Positions 8,886 through 16,669 of a DNA stretch of 64,000 nt are shown piece after piece. Each line of letters opens with the position of its first letter. Position 1 is the stretch's first letter. The notes below the pieces were generated by a model. That model did no database searches, was not told the DNA's origin, and worked only from the letters and a program-made list of their open reading frames with translations. This DNA comes from Porticoccus sp965660005 (GTDB taxonomy: Bacteria; Pseudomonadota; Gammaproteobacteria; Pseudomonadales; Porticoccaceae), in NCBI RefSeq assembly GCF_965660005.1, contig NZ_CBFHYF010000003.1, forward strand, positions 1-64,000. Direction: 5' to 3'. The position numbers and the translations under genes were made by a program.

Positions 8886-10040
8886 ATGCACGATACTCCG
8901 CTCAGCCTTCCACCCCTGTCACTCTACGTCCATATCCCCTGGTGCATCCGAAAGTGCCCCTACTGCGATTTTAACTCTCACGCCAGCGGCAAACACCTGC
9001 CGGAGGCAGAGTACGTCCAGGCCCTGATTCGTGAGCTGGATATGGAAATGCCCTATGCACAGGGCAGACAACTGTCTTCCATTTTTTTTGGCGGGGGAAC
9101 ACCCAGTCTTTTTTCTGCGGAGAGTATCGGCAGGGTTATTCAGGCCGCCCGGCGACGCTTCGGTTTTACCGACACCATTGAAATCACGCTGGAAGCAAAC
9201 CCCGGCACTTTTGAGCAGGCCAAATTCAATGGTTTTCGCAATGTCGGTGTCAACCGTCTGTCAATTGGCATTCAGAGCTTTGATAACCGCCATCTGGAAA
9301 AACTGGGCCGTATCCACTCGGCAGAAAATGCCCGTGACGCTGTCGCGATGGCCCGATCCACCGGTTTTGACAATATCAATCTGGACCTGATGCACGGCCT
9401 GCCGGCACAAACTGAACAGGAGGCAATGGCGGATTTGCAACAGGCTATTGACCTCGCGCCCACACATATTTCCTGGTATCAACTGACCATCGAACCCAAC
9501 ACCGAGTTTTACCGTCGCCCACCCACCTTGCCCACCGAGGATGTGCTCGACACCATCCAGCAGAGCGGTCATCAATTACTGGCCGATAACGGCTTTTTTC
9601 AATACGAAGTCTCTGCCTTTTGTCGCGAGAAAAAATTCTCCCTGCACAACCGGAATTATTGGCAGTTCGGCGACTATCTGGGCATCGGTGCCGGCGCACA
9701 CGGTAAGATCACACTACCCGATGAACAGCGTATTATTCGCACGGCAAAAACACGCAAGCCTGACGATTATCTGGCCAGGGAAAATTCATTTATTGCGCAC
9801 TGCAAAAACATTCTCGAAAACGAACTGCCACTGGAATTCATGATGAATGCCCTGCGACTTAACCAAGGCATTGAAAAACCCTATTTTGAAGCAAGAACCG
9901 GGATTTCTCTTGATAAAATCAATGAGACCTGTGAAAAATTGATGATCGCAGGTCTACTGGAAAATTCGTCTTCACATCTTGTCACAACGAAGAAAGGCCA
10001 CCGGTTTTTAAACACCGTGCTTTGCTATTTCAGCGAATAA
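8886..10040 (+). CDS. hemW: Radical SAM heme chaperone HemW
   Basis: This 384-residue protein carries the radical SAM cluster motif CxxxCxxC (CIRKCPYC, residues about 20-27) after the family N-terminus SLYVHIPWC, then FFGGGTPS and GVNRLSIGIQSF. HemW proteins were long annotated as oxygen-independent coproporphyrinogen oxidases but lack the extra cysteine and act as heme-binding chaperones for respiratory enzymes. The length and the HemW-type N-terminus favour HemW over HemN. It starts at ATG 8886 with a very short leader and no clear ribosome-binding site. It stands alone, between the lpxR-like gene and ppk. An oxygen-dependent oxidase, hemF, is present elsewhere in the window. Confidence 0.92.
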   Translation: MHDTPLSLPPLSLYVHIPWCIRKCPYCDFNSHASGKHLPEAEYVQALIRELDMEMPYAQGRQLSSIFFGGGTPSLFSAESIGRVIQAARRRFGFTDTIEITLEANPGTFEQAKFNGFRNVGVNRLSIGIQSFDNRHLEKLGRIHSAENARDAVAMARSTGFDNINLDLMHGLPAQTEQEAMADLQQAIDLAPTHISWYQLTIEPNTEFYRRPPTLPTEDVLDTIQQSGHQLLADNGFFQYEVSAFCREKKFSLHNRNYWQFGDYLGIGAGAHGKITLPDEQRIIRTAKTRKPDDYLARENSFIAHCKNILENELPLEFMMNALRLNQGIEKPYFEARTGISLDKINETCEKLMIAGLLENSSSHLVTTKKGHRFLNTVLCYFSE

Positions 10041-10124
10041 AGCCACTGGTTTTTTCAACAACCCGATGACACCGACAGTCACCCTGGAATTTTCAGCCAT
10101 CTCTCAATCTGTCAGCCGGGACAA

Positions 10125-10194
10125 CTGTCCAAATTTTGTCACACACAACCGTGACAATGGGAGATTGTCTTGTGCCTTACACTGTATCTATTAT
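10125..10194 (+). promoter_or_regulatory. Putative ppk promoter region with Pho-box-like repeat
   Basis: Positions 10125-10142 read CTGTCCA, four bases, then TTGTCAC, an 11-base-spaced repeat that matches about 14 of 18 PhoB-box positions in the activating orientation. Downstream lies an inverted repeat, GACAAT (10153-10158) and ATTGTC (10164-10169), and a promoter-like pair TTGTCT (10165-10170) with TATTAT (10189-10194), spacer 18. The Pho box is further upstream of the -10 than in the classical E. coli layout, so direct activation is uncertain. Confidence 0.33.
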
Positions 10195-10242
10195 GAACAA
10201 TACAACTGAATCCGCCGTTCCAACGGAAAACCGGAAGCCAGC

Positions 10243-12276
10243 ATGCCTGAAGAGCTGATCGATATTGGCCATGCCAAATATTTCATCAACCGCCATATGA
10301 GCCTGATGCAGTTCAATCTGCGTGTTCTGGAGCAGGCATTGGATGACGATTACCCCCTGTTGGAACGATTTCAGTTCCTGATGATTTTCAACAGCAATAT
10401 GGACGAATTTTTTGAAATTCGGCTGGCCGGACTAAAACGACAAATCAGCTTTGCCCGTGAAATTGTCAATATCGACGGCATGCCGCCAAGGGATGTACTC
10501 CAGGTTCTCGGCGAACAGTGCAAGGCGGCCACCAACCAGCAATATAAAATTCTCAACGAGGTGCTCCTGCCAGCACTTGAACAGGAAAAAATTCGGGTAC
10601 TGAATCGCCACCAGTGGAGTCCGGAAGTAGCACTCTGGGCCGAGGACTATTTTCGCCATCAGGTGATGCCCGTCATCAGCCCTATCGGCCTCGATCCCGC
10701 TCATCCGTTTCCCCGGCTGGTCAATAAAAGTCTCAACTTTATTGTCTCGCTGGAGGGCAAGGACGCCTTCGGCCGGGATAGTGGTATGGCCATTGTGCCG
10801 GCACCGCGTTCACTGCCGAGGCTGGTAAGGTTGCCCAACGAACTCTGTGTCGATGGTGACAATTTTGTGCTGCTCTCATCACTGATACACGCCCATATCG
10901 ACGATTTGTTCAATGGCATGAGCGCTATCGGCTGCTACCAGTTCCGGATCACCCGCGATGGCGACCTCGACCTTAATGCCGCCGAGGTAGAGGATATTGC
11001 CAGGGCACTTCGCGGCGAGTTGCACTCGCGGCGCTTTGGCAGCGCCGTCCGGCTGGAAGTGGACAAAAATTGCCCGACTGAGCTGGTGGATTTTTTGTTG
11101 CGGGAGTACAACCTCGGTGAGGATGAGCTCTATCGTGTGGATGGCCCGGTAAATCTCGGACGGATGATGCAATTGCGGCAGATGCTGAATCGCCCTGATT
11201 TACTGTTCCCTCCCATGATTCCCTCCATTCCTAGGGCATTGCGACTATCGGACAGCAGTATTCTCGACATGATACGCAAAGAAGATATTCTGCTGCACCA
11301 TCCATTCCAGTCATTCACCCCGATCATTGACCTGTTGCGTCAGGCAGCCAGAGACAGTGCCGTACTGTCGATCAAAATGACGCTCTACCGCACGGGCGCC
11401 TCATCGGAAATTGTCGATGCGTTGCTGGAATCGGCCAGAGCCGGCAAGGAAGTGACCGTTGTGATTGAGCTGAGGGCCCGTTTTGATGAAGAGGAAAATC
11501 TGCAACTGGCCACTCACCTCCAGGAGGCAGGTGCCGTGGTTACCTATGGCGTGATGGGGTATAAGACCCACGCCAAGGCACTGCTGATTGTCCGTCGGGA
11601 AAATAACCAGCTGCACCGCTATGTGCACCTGGGCACAGGGAACTATCACTCCGGCAATGCACGCATGTATACCGATTACAGCCTGCTGACGGCCGACCCG
11701 GATCTTTGCAGCGATGTACATAAAATCTTCCAGCAGCTGACGGGGATGGGTAAGGCAGAACGCATCAAGACTCTGTTCAGCGCCCCTTTTACATTGAAGA
11801 AAAATCTGCTGCGACTGATAGAAGCCGAGGCCGAGGCCGCCCGGCAGGGCAAGGAAGTCCACATCATTATCAAAGTGAACGCACTGACCGAGTCGAAGAT
11901 CATTACCTCGCTGTATGAGGCAAGCAATGCCGGGGTCAAAATTGATCTGATTGTTCGCGGTATGTGTTGCCTGCGACCGGGGATTTCCGGTGTCTCCGAA
12001 AATATTCAGGTGCGTTCCGTCATCGGACGCTTTCTGGAGCACTCGCGGGTATATTATTTTCTCAACGCCTCACCGCACATCTATTGTGCCAGTGCCGATG
12101 CAATGGAGCGCAATCTGTTGCAGGCAAGGATACGCAATGAACTGCAGAGTTACCTGATGGACAATTGCCAGAGCTGGGCGCTGCAGCCCGATGGGCAATA
12201 TTTGCTTAACCACCCTGCACAAGGAGCCACCCGATATGCTGCCCAACTGGCATTGCTTGAGAACCTGGCGGATTAG
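10243..12276 (+). CDS. ppk: Polyphosphate kinase PPK1 with a C-terminal internal deletion
   Basis: PPK1 makes polyphosphate from ATP through a phosphohistidine. The 677-residue protein has the N-terminal domain (FNRxxSxMQFNxRVLEQA type start, NSNMDEFFEIR), the catalytic histidine region HLGTGNYHSGNARMYTDYS, and the second conserved histidine in FLEHSRVYYF. After SADAMERNLL the sequence passes straight to ARIRNELQSYL, whereas family members have about 14 more residues here containing the RVE...FP segment. That segment includes the arginine I place at E. coli Arg621, a nucleotide contact. The SADW tryptophan is also alanine. The loss is in frame, so activity may be altered. It is convergent with ppx, 17 bases apart. 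Confidence 0.93.
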   Translation: MPEELIDIGHAKYFINRHMSLMQFNLRVLEQALDDDYPLLERFQFLMIFNSNMDEFFEIRLAGLKRQISFAREIVNIDGMPPRDVLQVLGEQCKAATNQQYKILNEVLLPALEQEKIRVLNRHQWSPEVALWAEDYFRHQVMPVISPIGLDPAHPFPRLVNKSLNFIVSLEGKDAFGRDSGMAIVPAPRSLPRLVRLPNELCVDGDNFVLLSSLIHAHIDDLFNGMSAIGCYQFRITRDGDLDLNAAEVEDIARALRGELHSRRFGSAVRLEVDKNCPTELVDFLLREYNLGEDELYRVDGPVNLGRMMQLRQMLNRPDLLFPPMIPSIPRALRLSDSSILDMIRKEDILLHHPFQSFTPIIDLLRQAARDSAVLSIKMTLYRTGASSEIVDALLESARAGKEVTVVIELRARFDEEENLQLATHLQEAGAVVTYGVMGYKTHAKALLIVRRENNQLHRYVHLGTGNYHSGNARMYTDYSLLTADPDLCSDVHKIFQQLTGMGKAERIKTLFSAPFTLKKNLLRLIEAEAEAARQGKEVHIIIKVNALTESKIITSLYEASNAGVKIDLIVRGMCCLRPGISGVSENIQVRSVIGRFLEHSRVYYFLNASPHIYCASADAMERNLLQARIRNELQSYLMDNCQSWALQPDGQYLLNHPAQGATRYAAQLALLENLAD

Positions 12277-12293
12277 GGCCTGTTCACACTAAC

Positions 12294-13805
12294 TCAACGG
12301 CTGCAGAGCCTCAGCTGAAAGCCGATTTTCTTCAGGTAGCGTTGCTCCGAAGATAGTGCTGTACTGGTCAGAGGGTGATGGTCCAGCCAGTCGGTGTCAA
12401 AGGTCAGGGTCACCTCCGACCCCTTGATCCTGGTGGTAAACATCGGCTCGCCTTCCACCGGGGTGACATATTTAAACAGTACTGCCAACCGCATCAGAAT
12501 ACAGAGACGTTTTAAGCGAGTGCGCTGCTCTGTTTCGTAACCGACCAAGTCACCCGACGGAAACTTTTGCCGGTGACTGCGGACCAGAAGGGCTAATTCC
12601 CGCTGCATCTGTTTACTGAAACCCGTCAAATCGGAATGCTCTATAAGGTACTGTCCATGCTTGTGGAATTGGCTGTGGGCAATGCTTAAACCCACCTCAT
12701 GCAATCTGGCCGCCCAGCAAAGCAAAGCCCGATCAGACTCATTGAGCTGCCATTCATCGGCCACTGCATCGAATAACAGGGTGGCCATGGACTCTACCTG
12801 ATCCGCATTTTGCCGATCCGCCTCCGATCGCAGCATCAGCGCTGTCACGCTGCGTTCGCGCACATCTTCATGCTCCAGTCGACCCATGATTTCATAGATG
12901 AGACCCTCTCTGAGGGCACCGCTTGATACGTGTATCTGTTCAATGTTCAACGCATCGAAAATCGCACAGGTGATGGCAACGCCCGGTACGATTACCCCAC
13001 GTCGCCGATCACTCAAACCCGATAATTCTGACAGTGCGTCGATGTCCCTGTATTGCAATAGTAGCTTCTTCAAACGTCCCAGATTCACCGCACTGATACC
13101 TTCGCTCGCCCAGCCTTTGTCGATGATCAATTTTTCAATGCTGGCCATGGTGCCCGACGAACCCACCGCGTTATCCCAACCCTGGTTTTTATAAGCCTTA
13201 CGAATTTTCAGTACTTCCTGACAAGCGGCACGGTAGGCCTTTTCAAAACGTTTGGGAGAGATTTTGCCCCGGGGGAAGTAGCGATCCCGATAGGTCACAC
13301 AACCCATATGCAAACTTTCGCGCAATTTGGCTTCAAACCGCTGACCAATAATAAATTCCGTACTGCCGCCACCAATATCCACCACCAGCCGGGAGTCGTC
13401 GTCATCGGCGAGTGTGTGAGCCACACCGAGATAAATAAGTCGGGCCTCTTCACGGCCAGAAATCACCTCCACCGGATAACCGATCAGCACTTCCGCCTGC
13501 TTGATGAATAACGAGGCGTTTTTTGCCGCACGCAACGCGTTGGTTCCCACAATCCGCACTTGCTCCGGCTGTAATTTATCCAGCGCCTGACGAAAACCGG
13601 CCAGGCAGGCGAATCCTCGCTCCATGGCCTCCGGAGCGAGTCGATTTGACTTCATACCGGCACCCAGCTGAACCCGTTCACCAAAACGCTCCACCGGTCG
13701 CATTTCATTCTGGGTGACCCGGGAAACAATCATGTGAAAGCTGTTTGAGCCGAGATCAATTGCTGCCAGCGTCCTGCCCTGCCCATTTGCCATTGTATTA
13801 GCCAA
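12294..13805 (-). CDS. ppx: Exopolyphosphatase Ppx/GppA
   Basis: This 503-residue protein belongs to the Ppx/GppA phosphatases, which remove terminal phosphate from polyphosphate or convert pppGpp to ppGpp. The actin-like ATPase fold shows in AAIDLGSNSFHMIV at the N-terminus and VVDIGGGSTEFIIG near residue 140; the C-terminal third is the HD-like domain (CWAARLHEVGLSIAHSQFHKH). The TTG at 13805 is preferred over an ATG 12 bases downstream because AAGGAAAA lies at a suitable distance only from the TTG. It is convergent with ppk and divergent from trxA, the arrangement seen in Pseudomonas. Together with ppk it would set the polyphosphate pool. Confidence 0.93.
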   Translation of the reverse strand: MANTMANGQGRTLAAIDLGSNSFHMIVSRVTQNEMRPVERFGERVQLGAGMKSNRLAPEAMERGFACLAGFRQALDKLQPEQVRIVGTNALRAAKNASLFIKQAEVLIGYPVEVISGREEARLIYLGVAHTLADDDDSRLVVDIGGGSTEFIIGQRFEAKLRESLHMGCVTYRDRYFPRGKISPKRFEKAYRAACQEVLKIRKAYKNQGWDNAVGSSGTMASIEKLIIDKGWASEGISAVNLGRLKKLLLQYRDIDALSELSGLSDRRRGVIVPGVAITCAIFDALNIEQIHVSSGALREGLIYEIMGRLEHEDVRERSVTALMLRSEADRQNADQVESMATLLFDAVADEWQLNESDRALLCWAARLHEVGLSIAHSQFHKHGQYLIEHSDLTGFSKQMQRELALLVRSHRQKFPSGDLVGYETEQRTRLKRLCILMRLAVLFKYVTPVEGEPMFTTRIKGSEVTLTFDTDWLDHHPLTSTALSSEQRYLKKIGFQLRLCSR

Positions 13806-13879
13806 TGCGGGTTTTCCTTGTGGTTTGGCGAGGCTGCCGGCACTATGACCGGCAACAGGATTATCCCCGTCGGGAAGAT

Positions 13880-13909
13880 TTGTTACCTACCCGACACGGA
13901 TGTTATGAT
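13880..13909 (+). promoter_or_regulatory. Promoter of trxA
   Basis: TTGTTA (13880-13885) and TATGAT (13904-13909) are separated by 18 bases. The flanking TTGTTAC and GTAACAA copies form an inverted repeat around the promoter, which could be an operator or chance. Confidence 0.5.
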
Positions 13910-13963
13910 TTGTAACAATTCTACCCCCTTACCATTCCATTCACATTAATCTGGAGATCCCCA

Positions 13964-14278
13964 ATGAGCGACAACATCGTTCACGTCACCGATGCCAGTT
14001 TCGCAAGCGACGTACTTGGCTCAGACTTGCCAGTACTCGTTGATTTCTGGGCTGCATGGTGCGGCCCCTGTAAAATGATCGCCCCGATTCTGGATGAATT
14101 GGCCAACGAATATGNNNNNNNNNNAGTCGATGTGGATTCCAATCCCGAGACGCCTGCAAAATTCAATGTTCGCGGCATCCCGACATTAATCCTTTTCAAG
14201 GACAGTAACATAGAAGCCACCAAGGTCGGGGCCCTGTCCAAAACCCAGCTGGTAGAATTTATTGAGGCCAGCCTCTGA
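13964..14278 (+). CDS. trxA: Thioredoxin (contains an assembly gap)
   Basis: Thioredoxin is the general cytoplasmic disulfide reductase. The active site WCGPC and the cis-proline GIPT segment are intact, preceded by the usual VLVDFWAAW strand. Ten unknown bases at 14115-14124 replace part of the third strand. By family comparison the run after ANEY should encode about eight residues before VDVDSNPETP, so the gap most likely stands for about 22 bases; because 22 and 10 differ by 12, the frame is preserved and the gene is presumably intact. It precedes rho, as in E. coli and Pseudomonas, and is divergent from ppx. Confidence 0.93.
   Translation: MSDNIVHVTDASFASDVLGSDLPVLVDFWAAWCGPCKMIAPILDELANEYXXXXVDVDSNPETPAKFNVRGIPTLILFKDSNIEATKVGALSKTQLVEFIEASL
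14115..14124. other. Run of 10 Ns inside trxA (assembly gap)
   Basis: Ten undetermined bases, evidently a scaffold placeholder. It shows that the window is a draft assembly, which matters for judging the single-base frameshifts elsewhere. Confidence 0.99.
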
Positions 14279-14326
14279 TCTATACTGGGACTGGGCGGCC
14301 CGCCTTTTTCGCTGCCGCCCAGATTG

Positions 14327-14355
14327 TTGCGCTTTACAGTGGCCCCCCCTATACT
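14327..14355 (+). promoter_or_regulatory. Putative rho promoter and long leader
   Basis: A TATACT -10 element at 14350-14355 follows a weak TTGCGC at 14327-14332 with a 17-base spacer. It leaves a leader of about 130 bases before rho; rho leaders are long in other bacteria because Rho limits its own synthesis. Upstream, CTGGGCGGC and GCCGCCCAG (14291-14322) could form a 9-bp stem after trxA, without a T run. Confidence 0.38.
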
Positions 14356-14495
14356 GTGGCTGTTCCCGTCGAACCTCTTTGGCGAGAAACCTTACCAAAA
14401 AATCCCATATAGCCCTTCCAGGACACCAAAAATAATTTTCGGCCGGCTGTCAGCCTGTCTCAAATCCTAACAACAATATTACTATGTCTGTATTT

Positions 14496-15755
14496 ATGAA
14501 TCTGACCGAGCTCAAGACTAAACCCATCGATGAACTTCTGAAACTTGCCGAGGAAATAGGCCTGGATAACCTGGCCCGCTCGCGCAAGCAGGATGTCATC
14601 TTTAGCATTCTCAAACGGCATGCCAAAAGTGGTGAGGACATCTACGGAGATGGCGTTCTTGAAATACTCCCCGATGGCTTTGGTTTTTTAAGATCTGCCG
14701 ACAGCTCTTATCTTGCCGGCCCCGATGATATTTATGTCTCCCCCAGTCAGATCCGCCGGTTCAACCTGCGAACCGGCGACAGCATTTCCGGCAAAATTCG
14801 CCCGCCCAAAGAGGGCGAACGCTACTTTGCCATGCTCAAGCTGGACGAAATAAATTTTGACAAACCGGAAAATGCCCGCAACAAAATTCTGTTTGAAAAC
14901 CTCACACCACTATTCCCCGATGAGCGACTGGTACTGGAAGCAGGCAACGGCTCCACCGAAGACCTGACCCCTCGAATTATTGATCTGGTTTCACCGATTG
15001 GCAAAGGCCAGCGCGGTCTCATCGTGGCCCCGCCCAAGGCCGGTAAAACCATTCTCATGCAGCACACCGCACAGTCCATCATCCGTAACAATCCGGAGTG
15101 TTATATCATGGTGTTGCTGATCGATGAACGTCCGGAAGAGGTGACTGAAATGCAGCGCTCGGTGCGCGGTGAAGTCATTGCTTCTACCTTTGACGAACCA
15201 CCCTCACGCCACGTACAGGTCGCTGAAATGGTTATCGAAAAGGCAAAGCGATTGGTAGAGCACAAAAAAGATGTGGTCATTCTGCTCGACTCGGTAACCC
15301 GACTCGCCCGGGCCTATAACACCGTACAGCCATCGTCAGGCAAGGTGCTGACCGGGGGGGTGGATGCTCACGCACTGGAACGGCCCAAGCGCTTTTTTGG
15401 TGCTGCCAGAAATATCGAGCAAGGCGGCAGTCTCACCATTATCGCTACAGCACTGGTAGAAACCGGCTCCAAGATGGACGAAGTCATTTATGAAGAGTTC
15501 AAGGGCACCGGCAACATGGAGCTGCACCTGGACCGGAAAATGGCAGAGAAGCGCATCTATCCCGCTATCAATATCCGCCGCTCCGGCACCCGTCGCGAAG
15601 ACCTTTTAATGGGTGAAGAAGAACTGCAACGGGTGTGGATTTTGCGCAAACTACTCCACAGCATGGAAGACTCTGATGCTACCGAGTTCCTCATCGATAA
15701 ACTGAAAGACTCCAAAACCAATGATGAGTTTTTCCTGTCGATGAAACGCAAATAG
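14496..15755 (+). CDS. rho: Transcription termination factor Rho
   Basis: Rho is the hexameric RNA helicase that ends transcription at Rho-dependent sites. From the ATG at 14496 the product has 419 residues, the same as E. coli Rho, and begins MNLTELKTKPIDELL; an ATG 12 bases upstream is in frame but neither has a clear ribosome-binding site. The RNA-binding cold-shock-like domain (GFGFLRSADSSYLAGPDD) is followed by Walker A APPKAGKT near residue 180 and the Walker B/R-loop region LLDSVTRLARAYN. It includes an intact G7 tract. It is followed by a terminator and lies downstream of trxA. Confidence 0.97.
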   Translation: MNLTELKTKPIDELLKLAEEIGLDNLARSRKQDVIFSILKRHAKSGEDIYGDGVLEILPDGFGFLRSADSSYLAGPDDIYVSPSQIRRFNLRTGDSISGKIRPPKEGERYFAMLKLDEINFDKPENARNKILFENLTPLFPDERLVLEAGNGSTEDLTPRIIDLVSPIGKGQRGLIVAPPKAGKTILMQHTAQSIIRNNPECYIMVLLIDERPEEVTEMQRSVRGEVIASTFDEPPSRHVQVAEMVIEKAKRLVEHKKDVVILLDSVTRLARAYNTVQPSSGKVLTGGVDAHALERPKRFFGAARNIEQGGSLTIIATALVETGSKMDEVIYEEFKGTGNMELHLDRKMAEKRIYPAINIRRSGTRREDLLMGEEELQRVWILRKLLHSMEDSDATEFLIDKLKDSKTNDEFFLSMKRK

Positions 15756-15770
15756 TCTCAAGCGGCATCA

Positions 15771-15798
15771 AAAAACCTGGCATTAGCCAGGTTTTTTT
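15771..15798 (+). terminator. Bidirectional terminator between rho and pdxH
   Basis: A stem AACCTGGC/GCCAGGTT with an ATTA loop has a T7 tract on the right and an A tract on the left, so it can serve rho and the convergent pdxH. Confidence 0.9.
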
Positions 15799-15827
15799 CT
15801 GTGGGGTCTGATCCGGCACGGGTTCAG

Positions 15828-16463
15828 TCATGGTGCCAATCTCGAAATAGACCAACCATTCCCGGATCGCAGGTATTGAAAGCGATCATGCAGGCGGTTT
15901 TCACCACCCTGCCAGAATTCAAACTCGCTGGGTACCACCCGGTACCCACCCCAAAAGTCCGGCACCGGTATCTCACCGGAGGCAAACTTCTCTTTCATTT
16001 GCATAAATTGAGCTTCCAGGGCCTGTCGGGAACTGAGCCGCCTGCTCTGTTGTGAAGCCCAGGCTGCCAGCTGACTCCCTCTCGGACGCTTGAGAAAATA
16101 GCCCAATACTTCCGTTTTAGTGAGCCTCTCCACCTGTCCGCCAACAATCACCTGCCGATCCAGTCGCATCCAGGGAAAAAGGAGACTGACATTGGGGTTG
16201 CCTGTCATCTCTCTGGCTTTGCGACTACCCAGATTGGTGTAGAACATCAATCCTCGCTGATCAATACCCTTCAACAGCACAGTCCGTTGCCAGGGTTTAC
16301 CTTCCGTGCTGACAGTGGCGAGACACATCGCCGTGGGATCGGATAAATCGGAATCAATGGCCTGTTCCATCCACAAATTGAATTGATCAAAGGGAGAATC
16401 TTTCAGTGACTCCCGGCACAGGCGCCCATGTTGGTATTCGCGACGGGTATCTTCCAGCGACAT
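15828..16463 (-). CDS. pdxH: Pyridoxamine 5'-phosphate oxidase
   Basis: PdxH oxidises pyridoxine or pyridoxamine 5'-phosphate to pyridoxal 5'-phosphate with FMN. The 211-residue protein shows the family blocks RTVLLKGIDQRGLMFYTN, KAREMTGNPNVSLLFPW, QSRRLSSR and the C-terminal signature region (FWGGYRVVPSEFEFWQG, NRLHDR). Start ATG 16463 has GAGGAGAAAGCTG in front; a TTG 15 bases upstream overlaps that site and is rejected. It is a single-gene unit convergent with rho. PLP made here serves enzymes such as the phosphoserine aminotransferase in the same window. Confidence 0.96.
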   Translation of the reverse strand: MSLEDTRREYQHGRLCRESLKDSPFDQFNLWMEQAIDSDLSDPTAMCLATVSTEGKPWQRTVLLKGIDQRGLMFYTNLGSRKAREMTGNPNVSLLFPWMRLDRQVIVGGQVERLTKTEVLGYFLKRPRGSQLAAWASQQSRRLSSRQALEAQFMQMKEKFASGEIPVPDFWGGYRVVPSEFEFWQGGENRLHDRFQYLRSGNGWSISRLAP

Positions 16464-16669
16464 CAGCTTTCTCCTCAACCAGAGCGCATTTTAGCCCAGA
16501 TCAGGAAGTGCTGCTGCTATTCGATACAGCGATAACATCATTCAATCCCAAGGCATGATTCATTATTGGTTTTCTTTGTCCGTCAAGGAATAAACAGCTG
16601 ATATTCCCGTATCGGGGACTTAGAATATGTCCCTACCAAAAATAATGCCAATTCTCCCGGGAGCACGTT

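Noticed and set aside
14291..14322. Hairpin after trxA as an intrinsic terminator
   Set aside because: A 9-bp stem exists, but the loop is 14 bases and no T run follows; kept only as a remark in the rho leader entry.
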